64,000 nucleotides of DNA, taken from Bacteroidia bacterium (GTDB lineage Bacteria; Bacteroidota; Bacteroidia; Bacteroidales; CAJPTX01). Every line of letters begins with the position of its first letter. Within the stretch, counting starts at the first letter, position 1. This document shows positions 10,303-18,692 of this stretch, piece after piece. The stretch lies in contig CAJPTC010000003.1 in assembly GCA_905373475.1 (NCBI GenBank), positions 1 to 64,000 on the forward strand, read 5' to 3'. The position numbers were made by a program, and so were the translations under genes. Under the pieces are notes generated by a model. The model ran no database searches and had not been told where the DNA came from. It saw only the letters and a program-made list of their open reading frames with translations.

Positions 10303-10713
10303 ATGAAAAATATAGTGGTTATTGCACACGACGCTAAGAAAGCCGAGCTGGTTCAATTCTTGCAAGAGCGTTTGGAGTGGATTCAGGGTGTAAACCTTAT
10401 TGCTACGGGGCGAACTGCCGAATATATAGAAGCGCATGGGCTGAAGTGTGTGCATCTCAGTCCTGGTCAGTCGGGGGGGTACATCCAGATTACGGAAATG
10501 ATACAACGCCACGAGGTTGATATTGTAATCTTCTTGCGCGACCATAAGGTGGTACAACAGCACCATGAGGATATACGACGGCTCCTGGAGTCGTGCAACG
10601 TGCACAACATCCCGTTGGCTACCAATCGTGCTTCTGCCGAATTGCTCATACTGGGGCTTATCCGTAAGGAAGCAACAGAGCGTTTGAAACAAAAGGAGGA
10701 GGAAATTCAATAA
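10303..10713 (+). CDS. Methylglyoxal-synthase-like protein lacking the catalytic Asp
   Basis: A 136-residue protein with the methylglyoxal synthase (MgsA) fold, which in its classic form converts dihydroxyacetone phosphate to methylglyoxal. Aligned by eye to E. coli MgsA, it keeps HD at 9-10, the phosphate-loop TGRT (35-38), Asp80 (D91 in E. coli), His87 (H98) and Asp90 (D101). The GPMGGDQQ loop that carries the catalytic base Asp71 reads SPGQSGGYIQ here: the Asp is Tyr60 and one residue is inserted. Catalysis is therefore doubtful; the protein may instead bind a sugar phosphate. It lies 16 nt after the transketolase N half and its stop overlaps the start of the C half (TAATG). Automated pipelines would probably name it methylglyoxal synthase. 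Confidence 0.75.
   Translation: MKNIVVIAHDAKKAELVQFLQERLEWIQGVNLIATGRTAEYIEAHGLKCVHLSPGQSGGYIQITEMIQRHEVDIVIFLRDHKVVQQHHEDIRRLLESCNVHNIPLATNRASAELLILGLIRKEATERLKQKEEEIQ
10691..10702 (+). promoter_or_regulatory. Strong Shine-Dalgarno inside the mgs-like gene for transketolase C half
   Basis: AAAAGGAGGAGG lies about 10 nt before the ATG at 10713. Extended Shine-Dalgarno sequences are uncommon in Bacteroidota, and here it supports reinitiation at the TAATG overlap. Confidence 0.7.
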
Positions 10714-11672
10714 TGAATAGCTATCCTATCCTTGGAAACAAAGATACGCGCTCTGGTTTCGGCGAAGGATTGTTACGCTTAGGGCGAACCAATCCCCGCG
10801 TAGTGGCACTTTGCGCCGACTTGAAAGGCTCGCTCAAAATGGATGCTTTCATTAAGGAGCATCCAGATCGTTACATAGAGTGCGGCATTGCAGAAGCCAA
10901 TATGATAGGCGTTGCAGCTGGTCTGGCTACGGCGGGCTATATACCTTTTGCTGGCTCGTTTGCTGCTTTTGCTACAGGGCGTGTTTACGACCAGATCCGG
11001 CAAGTAGTGGCATATTCCAACAAGAATGTAAAAATTGCCGCCTCGCATGCGGGGCTCACCTTAGGGGAAGATGGTGCTACACACCAGATACTCGAAGATG
11101 TGGGTATGATGCGCATGCTTCCGAACATGACAGTTGTTGTGCCGTGCGACTATAACCAAACGGTGCAAGCCACACTTGCTGTGGCAGCGCACATTGGTCC
11201 TGTATATTTGCGTTTTGGGCGTCCGTCAGTGCCTATTTTCATCCCCGAAGATATGGAGTTTGTAATAGGTAAAGCCCAGCAGCTTGTGGCGGGCAATGAC
11301 CTGACGATAATTGCCATGGGGCATTTAGTTTGGTCGGCGCTAGAAGCAGCACAGGTCTTGCACGAAGAGGGACTCAGTGTACGGGTTCTGAATATGCACA
11401 CAGTAAAGCCTCTGGATGAAGCGGCTATTGTGGCAGCAGCCCGTGAAACAGGAGCTATTGTAACCGCCGAAGAACACATGCTCAATGGCGGCTTAGGCGA
11501 GGCTGTTGCAAGGGTGGTATCTACACAAAAGCCAGTTCCTATTGAGTACGTCGGTGTAAATGACCAGTTCGGACAAAGTGGTCTGCCTATGCAACTCATG
11601 GAAGAGTACCATTTGAGTGCCAAGGATATCATAGCTGCTTGCCGCGTTGCTCTGCGCCGAAAGCTAGAATAG
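10713..11672 (+). CDS. Transketolase, C-terminal subunit
   Basis: A 319-residue protein equal to the pyrimidine-binding and C-terminal domains of transketolase. Visible family features are the CADLKGS start of the Pyr domain, the IECGIAEANMIGVAAGLA stretch holding the conserved catalytic Glu of thiamine enzymes (around residue 50-60), PFAGSFAAFATGR, and SHAGLTLGEDGATHQ. It must pair with the N-terminal subunit encoded upstream to rebuild the active site. The ATG overlaps the stop codon of the mgs-like gene and is preceded by a strong ribosome-binding site, so the three genes are translationally linked and probably made in fixed proportion. 1-Deoxyxylulose-5-phosphate synthase shares this fold but is longer and single-chain. 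Confidence 0.9.
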   Translation: MNSYPILGNKDTRSGFGEGLLRLGRTNPRVVALCADLKGSLKMDAFIKEHPDRYIECGIAEANMIGVAAGLATAGYIPFAGSFAAFATGRVYDQIRQVVAYSNKNVKIAASHAGLTLGEDGATHQILEDVGMMRMLPNMTVVVPCDYNQTVQATLAVAAHIGPVYLRFGRPSVPIFIPEDMEFVIGKAQQLVAGNDLTIIAMGHLVWSALEAAQVLHEEGLSVRVLNMHTVKPLDEAAIVAAARETGAIVTAEEHMLNGGLGEAVARVVSTQKPVPIEYVGVNDQFGQSGLPMQLMEEYHLSAKDIIAACRVALRRKLE

Positions 11673-11683
11673 TAGCGGTTGGG

Positions 11684-11848
11684 ATGCTGGAAGAATCGGA
11701 GTCGCCCGAAAGCGTGGAAACGGAGCAGGAGGAACGTCCTACTGTGAGGTTTGTCTTGGTTAACCTAATGAAATGGGTAGGAGGATTTATGCTTTTGGTT
11801 CTTCTGGGGTATATTTTTCTCTATCTCGCGGAGCGTTTTTTTCGTTAA
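11684..11848 (+). CDS. Small single-pass membrane protein of unknown function
   Basis: Predicted 54 residues from the ATG at 11684, which is preferred over an upstream in-frame start at 11639 that would lie inside the transketolase gene. The first half is acidic (EESESPESVETEQEE), the second holds one strong transmembrane helix (WVGGFMLLVLLGYIFLYLA) and ends in basic/aromatic residues. It begins 11 nt after the transketolase C stop and ends 20 nt before lepA, so it is probably cotranscribed. No family was recognised. Confidence 0.55.
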   Translation: MLEESESPESVETEQEERPTVRFVLVNLMKWVGGFMLLVLLGYIFLYLAERFFR

Positions 11849-11868
11849 AACTTTGAGACCTGTAGTTC

Positions 11869-13656
11869 ATGGATCTTATTCGTAACTTTTGCATAATTGC
11901 GCACATCGACCACGGTAAGAGTACGCTTGCCGATCGGATGATCGATATCACGAATGCGGTAAACGAGCGAGATCGTCAGGCGCAAGTCCTAGACGATATG
12001 GAGCTTGAACGCGAGAAGGGGATTACGATTAAGAGCCACGCCATTCGTATGGATTACAACTACAATGGCAAGCATTACCTTCTGAACCTGATAGATACCC
12101 CAGGGCACGTAGACTTTTCCTACGAAGTGAGTCGTGCCATTGCTTCGTGCGAGGGGGCGCTTCTCGTGGTGGATGCTACGCAAGGCATTCAGGCGCAAAC
12201 TATATCCAATCTTTATTTGGCACTCGAACACGATTTGGAGATTATCCCCGTGCTCAATAAGATTGATATGGACTCGGCAAAGGTCGATGAAGTGTCTGAC
12301 CAAATCGTTGAGCTACTAGGGTGTAAAAAGGAAGAAATTCTTGCAGTGAGTGCTAAAACAGGGGAAGGGGTAGAGAACGTAATTCATGCCATACTGGAAC
12401 GTATTCCAGCACCGCAGGGTGACCCCAATGCGCCTCTACAAGCCTTGGTCTTTGATTCGGTTTTCAACTCCTTCCGAGGCATAATTGCTTATTTCCGCGT
12501 CTATAACGGCACATTGCGCACGGGCGACCGAGTGAAGTTTGTGAACTCAGGGCAAGCTTACGATGCCGACGAAATAGGAGCATTGCGCCTTGACCTATCG
12601 CCCGAACCCGAGATTTCGGCAGGCAATGTAGGTTATATCATATCGGGCATCAAGACCTCTAGTGAGGTGCGAGTTGGTGATACGATTACGCACGTAGATC
12701 GCCCTTGCGATAAGGCAATTGCAGGTTTTGAAGACGTAAAGCCTATGGTCTTTGCGGGAGTCTATCCTGTTTCTACCGATGAATACGACGATCTTCGTAC
12801 TTCGCTAGAAAAGCTTAAGCTAAACGACGCATCTTTAACGTACGAGCCAGAGAGCTCGTTAGCGCTCGGTTTTGGTTTTCGCTGTGGCTTCTTAGGTTTG
12901 TTACATCTTGAGATTGTGCAGGAGCGCCTGTTCCGCGAGTTCGATATGGATGTGATAACCACAGTGCCCAACGTAAGCTATAAGGTCTACACCACTCGCG
13001 GTGAAACTCTAGAGGTGCATAACCCTAGCGGGTTGCCAGAGGTAACGCTCATAGATCACATAGACGAGCCCACGATAGCCGCACAGATCATCACGAACAC
13101 CGAATCGCTTGGCGTGGTTATAAAATTGTGTATTGATAAGCGTGGCACGCTCAAGAATCAGGTTTTCTTAACCTCCGATCGGGTTGAGCTGAATTTTGAA
13201 ATGCCGCTGAGTGAAATTGTCTTTGACTTTTACGATAAGCTGAAGTCAATCTCCCGAGGCTATGCTTCCTTCGATTATCACCTAATCGGTTTTCAAGAAG
13301 CGACTTTGGTTCGTTTAGATATTCTTTTGAACGGCGAAAAGGTTGATGCTCTCTCGTCACTTATCCACAGGGATTATGCCTATAGCTTTGGGCGTCGTAT
13401 GTGCGAAAAGCTTAAAGAGTTAATCCCGCGTCAGCAGTTTGATGTGGCTATACAAGCTGCAATAGGCGCTAAGATTATTGCGCGCGAAACGGTAAAGGCG
13501 GTACGAAAAGATGTGACCGCAAAGTGCTACGGCGGAGATATTACCCGTAAGCGCAAACTCCTTGAAAAGCAGAAGAAGGGTAAGAAACGTATGCGGCAGG
13601 TTGGAAATGTGGAAGTGCCACAAGAGGCTTTCCTTGCCGTCCTAAAGATGGATTAA
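11869..13656 (+). CDS. lepA: Elongation factor 4 (LepA), ribosome back-translocase GTPase
   Basis: A 595-residue protein of the usual LepA length. GTPase motifs are clear: G1 AHIDHGKST near residue 11, G3 DTPGHVDF near 76, and G4 NKIDM near 130. EF-G-like domains II, III and V follow, and the LepA-specific C-terminal domain ends with a basic KRKLLEKQKKGKKRMRQ stretch typical of the family. By family knowledge LepA binds ribosomes and helps in stress conditions or 30S biogenesis. It follows the small membrane protein by 20 nt and is followed 17 nt later by an unknown gene. Confidence 0.97.
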   Translation: MDLIRNFCIIAHIDHGKSTLADRMIDITNAVNERDRQAQVLDDMELEREKGITIKSHAIRMDYNYNGKHYLLNLIDTPGHVDFSYEVSRAIASCEGALLVVDATQGIQAQTISNLYLALEHDLEIIPVLNKIDMDSAKVDEVSDQIVELLGCKKEEILAVSAKTGEGVENVIHAILERIPAPQGDPNAPLQALVFDSVFNSFRGIIAYFRVYNGTLRTGDRVKFVNSGQAYDADEIGALRLDLSPEPEISAGNVGYIISGIKTSSEVRVGDTITHVDRPCDKAIAGFEDVKPMVFAGVYPVSTDEYDDLRTSLEKLKLNDASLTYEPESSLALGFGFRCGFLGLLHLEIVQERLFREFDMDVITTVPNVSYKVYTTRGETLEVHNPSGLPEVTLIDHIDEPTIAAQIITNTESLGVVIKLCIDKRGTLKNQVFLTSDRVELNFEMPLSEIVFDFYDKLKSISRGYASFDYHLIGFQEATLVRLDILLNGEKVDALSSLIHRDYAYSFGRRMCEKLKELIPRQQFDVAIQAAIGAKIIARETVKAVRKDVTAKCYGGDITRKRKLLEKQKKGKKRMRQVGNVEVPQEAFLAVLKMD

Positions 13657-13673
13657 CCCTTTCAATTCGCATT

Positions 13674-14477
13674 ATGGCAAGTTTCTTAGGACGTCTATTT
13701 ACGCAGCATCTGTTCTCTTTGCGCGGTGCTAAAGAGTACCAGCGGGGGATTGCACGGCGTTATGCCGAGCAGTCAGAGCGCTGGGCGGAACACTTGCATC
13801 GTTCTCAAAAAGAGGTTCAGGATTTTGTTGCCAAATACCAACCGCACGTTCTCTACGTCCTAGGGTCTGGTTGGTTGCTAGACCTACCTATGGACTATTT
13901 ACTCCAGAATGTGCCCGATCTTCACTTGGTAGATATTGCTCATCCGCGCCCGATTGTAGCACGTTATAAGAAGCAACCCTCGGTCACCTTTGAAACGCTG
14001 GATCTGACGGGCGGTTTGGTGCAACTGCTAGAGCAAACACCGCGTGAACACTGTGACCCTCGCCAGCTTCTGGCAGACATCCAAGCGATTACTCCCCCCA
14101 GTTTTTACAATCAGCGCAGCGCTTCAGTGATTTCGCTCAACCTTCTGAGCCAGTTGCCCTACCCATTACTCAATGATGAGAATGCTTCGTTGCTGGGCGA
14201 TTACCTCGAGGTGGCATGTGCATCGTTGCAAAAGTCGCACATAGAGTGGATGCGCGCTTTTAAGCATGCTCTTATGATATTTGATTTTGAAGAGGTGCGC
14301 AATATGCCGCATTACGAATCGCCTGAACTAGTTCCTACAGTCTATGCTCCTTTTCCTGCTCTGTTACAGAAAAAAGAGTGGATATGGTTGTTTGACTGCA
14401 ACGGCTCATACATTCATAATATGACAACACACTTGCGTGTTGCCGCAGGAGAGCTGGAAACAAATCTCCCAGCTTAA
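13674..14477 (+). CDS. Unknown protein with a possible SAM-methyltransferase (Rossmann) fold
   Basis: A 267-residue cytosolic protein. Residues about 55-105 read like the first part of a class I methyltransferase fold: a beta strand followed by a Gly loop (VLYVLGSGWLLDLP), then a strand ending in an acidic residue (LHLVDIAHP). A later strand (SASVISLNLLSQLP) fits a fourth beta strand. No catalytic motif fixes the substrate, so the call stays general. It lies 17 nt after lepA and converges with tatD; an 80-nt gap between them holds only a weak hairpin (14482-14498). Confidence 0.55.
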   Translation: MASFLGRLFTQHLFSLRGAKEYQRGIARRYAEQSERWAEHLHRSQKEVQDFVAKYQPHVLYVLGSGWLLDLPMDYLLQNVPDLHLVDIAHPRPIVARYKKQPSVTFETLDLTGGLVQLLEQTPREHCDPRQLLADIQAITPPSFYNQRSASVISLNLLSQLPYPLLNDENASLLGDYLEVACASLQKSHIEWMRAFKHALMIFDFEEVRNMPHYESPELVPTVYAPFPALLQKKEWIWLFDCNGSYIHNMTTHLRVAAGELETNLPA

Positions 14478-14560
14478 AACCCTTCTGCCCAAAAGAAGCT
14501 TGAACACTTTTTGGGACAGTATCCAGTATCTCTGTTTGCCTACTGTGCTTGAGGTAACAT

Positions 14561-15343
14561 TCAGGCAATTACCCCTCTAAAGAGTTGTAGGGCTGCCGTA
14601 GTGGTGCTCTGTGCTACTGCGTCGAGCGGCAAGGCTCGTACTTCTGCAAGTCGTGTGCCCGTTACAGGAATATAGGCTGGTTCGTTGCGTTTACCTCGAT
14701 GTGGTGTAGGTGCTAAATAAGGCGAATCTGTTTCCATCACCGTGCGTGACAAATCGAGGGCGCGCAGTACGTCCTCTTTCAGCCCATTCTTGAAAGTGGC
14801 CAATCCGCCAATTCCGACCATAAGATTGTCGTTCTTCATGGTGCGGGCTAGTTGTTCCAGTGTTCCCTCAAAAGCGTGCAAAACTCCCGTTACCGAGCGA
14901 AATTCGCGTGTTTCAAGCTTCGCTAGTACAAGGTCTATCGTATTGCGTGCGTGGATGAGTACAGGCAGGTTGTAGTATTTTGCCCATTCGAGTTGTTGCT
15001 CGAATACGAGCAACTGTTTATCCAACGAATCTTGGTAATGAAAGGCATCAAGCCCTATTTCGCCTATGGCAATTGCGCCTTGTTTTTCGAGGGTGCGTTG
15101 TATTTCGGCCAGTTGTTGCTCAAAATCTTCGCCTACCTCGCCTGGGTGTAGCCCCAAGGCTGCATAACAGGTTGTAGAATATTCAGCACAGAGTTCCAGA
15201 ACGCGGTGCTGATCTTTCTCGTTGCACGCGGGGAGCACAATTTTTTTTACGCCTACAGCTTGCGCACGCGCAATAACTGCATCATAGTCCGATGCAAAGG
15301 CCTCGTCCTGTAGGTGTGCGTGGGTATCTATCCAGTGCAGCAT
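14561..15343 (-). CDS. tatD: TatD-family metal-dependent deoxyribonuclease
   Basis: A 260-residue TIM-barrel hydrolase of normal TatD length. Metal ligands are all visible: DTHAHL at the N terminus, Glu in GEIGLD, His in VLIHAR, His in VLHAFEG and Asp in ETDSPYLAPTPHRG. Family members act as 3'-5' exonucleases on DNA in repair or DNA turnover. It starts 8 nt after the dnaA stop, so the two are probably cotranscribed. Confidence 0.93.
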   Translation of the reverse strand: MLHWIDTHAHLQDEAFASDYDAVIARAQAVGVKKIVLPACNEKDQHRVLELCAEYSTTCYAALGLHPGEVGEDFEQQLAEIQRTLEKQGAIAIGEIGLDAFHYQDSLDKQLLVFEQQLEWAKYYNLPVLIHARNTIDLVLAKLETREFRSVTGVLHAFEGTLEQLARTMKNDNLMVGIGGLATFKNGLKEDVLRALDLSRTVMETDSPYLAPTPHRGKRNEPAYIPVTGTRLAEVRALPLDAVAQSTTTAALQLFRGVIA

Positions 15344-15351
15344 CTTGTAGG

Positions 15352-16797
15352 CTAATCAGATATACGTAATTCTTTTTTTATATTTTCTACTTTTTCTTTG
15401 AATTCTTTACTACTATCCATGCGATCGCGTACAGTTTTTGCCGCATGAAGTACTGTAGAATGGCTTCTTTTACCCAAATTCTGTCCGATAACAGCCAAAG
15501 AGGTGGATGTATACTCTATTGCCAAATACATGGCTATTTGGCGTGGTTCTACGATATTGGCACGCCGCGTGTTTTCGCACAATTCGTCGATACGAAGCTT
15601 ATAGATTTTAGCAATCCCGCTTTTAATGTGGTCTAGTGTAATTTGGGTAAGTGCTCTTTCGCCCACAATTTGGGTCATAATTTCTTGTGCTAGCGCCAAT
15701 GTGATGGTTTTCTGCGCAAAAGTGGCATTGGCAATGAGCGAAAGGTATACACCAATCAGTTCGCGTACATTCGATTTGATGTATTGTGCAATGTATTCGA
15801 TCACGTCTTCTGGGAAATCTTCAATACCGTCGCGTTGCGCACGCTCGCGTAGAATTTCTGCACGTTTAGCTTTGTCGAGGTGTACAATTTGAATGGCAGG
15901 ACCGCTTTTGAGTCGTGAAAGGAGCGATTCGCGAAATCCTGTAAGATAGGCTGGAGGTTGTGTGCTTGCCAGAACGAGCTGTCCTGAGTTTTGCTGCATA
16001 CGTTCGAGGATATTCAGGAGGAAATCTTGTGTAGCATAACGCCCTGCAAGTTCCTGTATATCATCAATAATTAGCATATTGATAGATTCGTATAGAATCT
16101 CGAAATCGTTGATAGCTTCTTTTTCTCCCTTCTTTTTTCGGGCGCATACTTCGGTAAACTGTTGCGTAAACTGATTGGCTGTAATGTACTGTACCACTTT
16201 GTTTGGGAAGAGTTTGCGGAATTCTAGTCCTAGGCTCTGTATGAGGTGCGTTTTACCGACACCTGTATTCCCGAAAAAATATATGGGCAGTTTGGTTCGC
16301 GGCGAGGTATATTCGGCAATAATGTTCTTGCACGCTTTGTAAGCCGCCATATTCCCTTCGCCTTTGATGAGATATTCGAAACAAAACTCAGTTTGAAGTT
16401 GTGGGTCTAGGGTAATGTTGCGAGCTACTACAGTGTGTTGCTGTTGTGTCTCATGTGTTGGAAACACCACAACATTCTGATTGCGTCGAGGGTACTGTGG
16501 TGCTGCTGGGTAGCGGGGCGAAGCGGTATTTCTTCCCGAATTCCCCATCTTGATGCGGTAGTATATACTAACATTCTTGCCTAGTGCCTTGTGCAAGGCA
16601 CGCCGCAGGTGCGCAATAAGCTTATCTTCAATGTACTGACGATAGTGCTCGCTGGGCACAAGAAAGAGAAGATCCTTTCCATTATACTCCACTATCTCGA
16701 GGGGCTCAAAATAGGAGGAGTAGATCTGGGGAGTCACTAAATCCTTCAAAATCTTAAGGCAAGCGCTCCAGATCTCCTTTGGGTCGCGTTCGTTCAT
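15352..16797 (-). CDS. dnaA: Chromosomal replication initiator protein DnaA
   Basis: DnaA opens the origin and loads DnaB. The start ATG at 16797 is chosen because the family N terminus begins at NERDPKEIWSACL; a longer frame to 16911 adds 38 residues without family similarity. Visible are domain I (~1-80), a low-complexity Arg/Pro/Gln linker, AAA+ Walker A GNTGVGKT (about 176-183), Walker B MLIIDDIQE, and the C-terminal DNA-binding helix-turn-helix with the signature around AMYLAIEYTSTSLAVIG and LGKRSHSTVLHA. It sits between sulP (upstream) and tatD (downstream), not beside dnaN, and no cluster of DnaA boxes is present nearby, so the origin is probably elsewhere. Confidence 0.96.
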   Translation of the reverse strand: MNERDPKEIWSACLKILKDLVTPQIYSSYFEPLEIVEYNGKDLLFLVPSEHYRQYIEDKLIAHLRRALHKALGKNVSIYYRIKMGNSGRNTASPRYPAAPQYPRRNQNVVVFPTHETQQQHTVVARNITLDPQLQTEFCFEYLIKGEGNMAAYKACKNIIAEYTSPRTKLPIYFFGNTGVGKTHLIQSLGLEFRKLFPNKVVQYITANQFTQQFTEVCARKKKGEKEAINDFEILYESINMLIIDDIQELAGRYATQDFLLNILERMQQNSGQLVLASTQPPAYLTGFRESLLSRLKSGPAIQIVHLDKAKRAEILRERAQRDGIEDFPEDVIEYIAQYIKSNVRELIGVYLSLIANATFAQKTITLALAQEIMTQIVGERALTQITLDHIKSGIAKIYKLRIDELCENTRRANIVEPRQIAMYLAIEYTSTSLAVIGQNLGKRSHSTVLHAAKTVRDRMDSSKEFKEKVENIKKELRISD

Positions 16798-16916
16798 AAG
16801 GTCTATGCAGTTTTCTTTCCAAGTGCAATAATACGGAAAATCTCTATTCCGACTTACTGCGTCGTGTACCATTACCACTGATTTTTCGCACAATACTGCG
16901 GATAATTCCAAGAGTT

Positions 16917-18617
16917 CTATTTTTCCTCTCTATCGAGGACTTCCTGTGCCCGTTGGAGGGCAAGATGGATGTTTGGGAGCACATTTTCTTGTCCCAGTTC
17001 TTGCAATAACCCTGACGTGAGGAGTGTGTGCAATACCGTCTTGTTTACACCGCTTAAAATAAGGTGCACTCGGTTCATTTTGCAGATGCGCACAAGGTTT
17101 GTAAGGTTGTGCAGCCCAGTGGAGTCCATGAACGATACAAACCGCATGCGTACAATCCGTACTCGCGAAGTACGCCCTACGGCTGTTACAGCCTCTTCAA
17201 ACTGATTGGCAATACCGAAAAAGAAAGGTCCTTCTATCTCGTACACTTCTACTCCCTTGGGAATGTTTATACACTCGTGCTGTAAGGTATTGTGTTTTTG
17301 TTCTTCCAGATCGAGGTGAAGCGTATCTTCCGAGACTTTGATGTGTACTGATTCAATCATGCGGCGCATGAACATTAGCATGGCAAGGAGCAAGCCAATT
17401 TCTATGGCAACCGTGAGATCCAGAAGTACCGTTAGGGCAAAGGTTACCACCATTACAGCGATGTCGGCACGTGGTCCGCGCAAAATACCAACGATAGAGC
17501 GCCAACCGCTCATGTTGTACGATACGATAACCAAGACGCCTGCAAGCACTGCCATGGGGATGTAGTCCATGAGTGGTCCTAAAAAAAGCAGAAGTAGCAA
17601 TAGTACAATGGCATGTATAAGACCCGCAACGGGCGTTTTCCCCCCGTTATTTATGTTGGTCATGGTGCGGGCAATAGCGCCCGTAACGGGAATACCTCCA
17701 AAGATTGGTACGACAAGGTTTGCGGCGCCTTGTGCTATGAGTTCAGTGTTAGAGCGGTGACGGTCGCCCGTAACGCCGTCTGCTACACTGGCAGAGAGGA
17801 GCGATTCTATAGCCCCGAGCAAGGCAATGGTAAATGCCGAGGGAAAGAGCTCGCGCACGGTTTCAATACTCAAAGTAGGGAAAACGGGGCGGGGGAGCGT
17901 GGTTTGTATGGTGTACCTATCGCCAATGCATTCTAGCCCTTCTAAATGAGCGAAATGTTTGAGGAGGAAGGCGAGTAGCGAAAGAAGGACAATGGCAACC
18001 AACGAGCCAGGAATCTTTTTAGAGAGACGGGGTGTAAAGGCTATAATAAGGATACTTGCTATGCCAAAAAGGAAGGGGAGCAAAGATATATTGGTAAATG
18101 CCCCGAGGTAACGACCCCATTTCCCGAGAAAGTCGCCAGGAAGTTGTGTAAGCCCCAGCCCAAAAAGGTCGTTGATTTGCGTCGAGAAAATGGTGATGGC
18201 TATGCCCGCCGTAAAACCCACGATAATGGGGTAGGGGATGAACTTAATGAGAGTACCAAGTTTCAGCGCTCCCATTACAATGAGCAGGACGCCAGCCATA
18301 AAGGTCGCTACAATAAGTCCGTCAATGCCATAGCGTTGGATAATGCCGTAAACAATGACGATAAATGCGCCTGTAGGCCCCCCTATTTGTACATTCGAGC
18401 CTCCCAAGAGGGAAACGATGAAGCCACCGAGAATGGCGGTGAAGATGCCCACTTCGGGCGAAACGCCGCTCGCAATGCCGAAGGCTATAGCTAATGGTAG
18501 TGCTACAATGCCAACGATGATGCCCGACATGGCATCTTGTGCAAAAGTGCGTGCAGAGTAGTTTTTGAGTGTGTCAAATAATTTCGGAGAGAAATCGAAC
18601 CAATTCTTTTTTTGCAT
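16917..18617 (-). CDS. SulP-family inorganic anion transporter with STAS domain
   Basis: A 566-residue inner-membrane protein with about 11-14 transmembrane helices (residues ~25-430) and a C-terminal cytosolic STAS domain (~450-560) recognisable from FFFGIANQFEEAV and FVSFMDSTGLHNL. SulP proteins carry sulfate, bicarbonate or related anions, often with H+ or Na+; the substrate cannot be read from sequence. It lies directly upstream of dnaA with only 5 nt to the longer dnaA frame, and has a TAnnTTTG -7 box 23 nt before its ATG. Confidence 0.92.
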   Translation of the reverse strand: MQKKNWFDFSPKLFDTLKNYSARTFAQDAMSGIIVGIVALPLAIAFGIASGVSPEVGIFTAILGGFIVSLLGGSNVQIGGPTGAFIVIVYGIIQRYGIDGLIVATFMAGVLLIVMGALKLGTLIKFIPYPIIVGFTAGIAITIFSTQINDLFGLGLTQLPGDFLGKWGRYLGAFTNISLLPFLFGIASILIIAFTPRLSKKIPGSLVAIVLLSLLAFLLKHFAHLEGLECIGDRYTIQTTLPRPVFPTLSIETVRELFPSAFTIALLGAIESLLSASVADGVTGDRHRSNTELIAQGAANLVVPIFGGIPVTGAIARTMTNINNGGKTPVAGLIHAIVLLLLLLFLGPLMDYIPMAVLAGVLVIVSYNMSGWRSIVGILRGPRADIAVMVVTFALTVLLDLTVAIEIGLLLAMLMFMRRMIESVHIKVSEDTLHLDLEEQKHNTLQHECINIPKGVEVYEIEGPFFFGIANQFEEAVTAVGRTSRVRIVRMRFVSFMDSTGLHNLTNLVRICKMNRVHLILSGVNKTVLHTLLTSGLLQELGQENVLPNIHLALQRAQEVLDREEK

Positions 18618-18639
18618 TTCCGCTGTAAAATAGGATGCA

Positions 18640-18680
18640 CAAAGGTACGAAATAGACCCATGTGCCGCCTATTTAGGCGG
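18640..18680 (-). promoter_or_regulatory. sulP promoter with inverted repeat over the -33 region
   Basis: A minus-strand -7 box TACCTTTG lies at 18640-18647. A TTTG -33 box is missing; in its place is the inverted repeat CCGCCTATTTAGGCGG (18665-18680). This suggests an activator or repressor site rather than simple constitutive transcription. Confidence 0.5.
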
Positions 18681-18692
18681 GAACGAATGAAC

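Noticed and set aside
13361..13369. A perfect DnaA box TTATCCACA
   Set aside because: It is single, lies within lepA and encodes a conserved part of LepA (SLIHRDY), so it is probably coincidental; no second box or AT-rich region is near.
14482..14498. Hairpin CTTCT...AGAAG between the convergent genes as a terminator
   Set aside because: Five-bp stem with no GC core and no T-run.
18665..18680. CCGCCTATTTAGGCGG as a xerD terminator
   Set aside because: No T-run follows on the minus strand and it overlies the expected -33 of sulP, so a regulatory site is the better reading.
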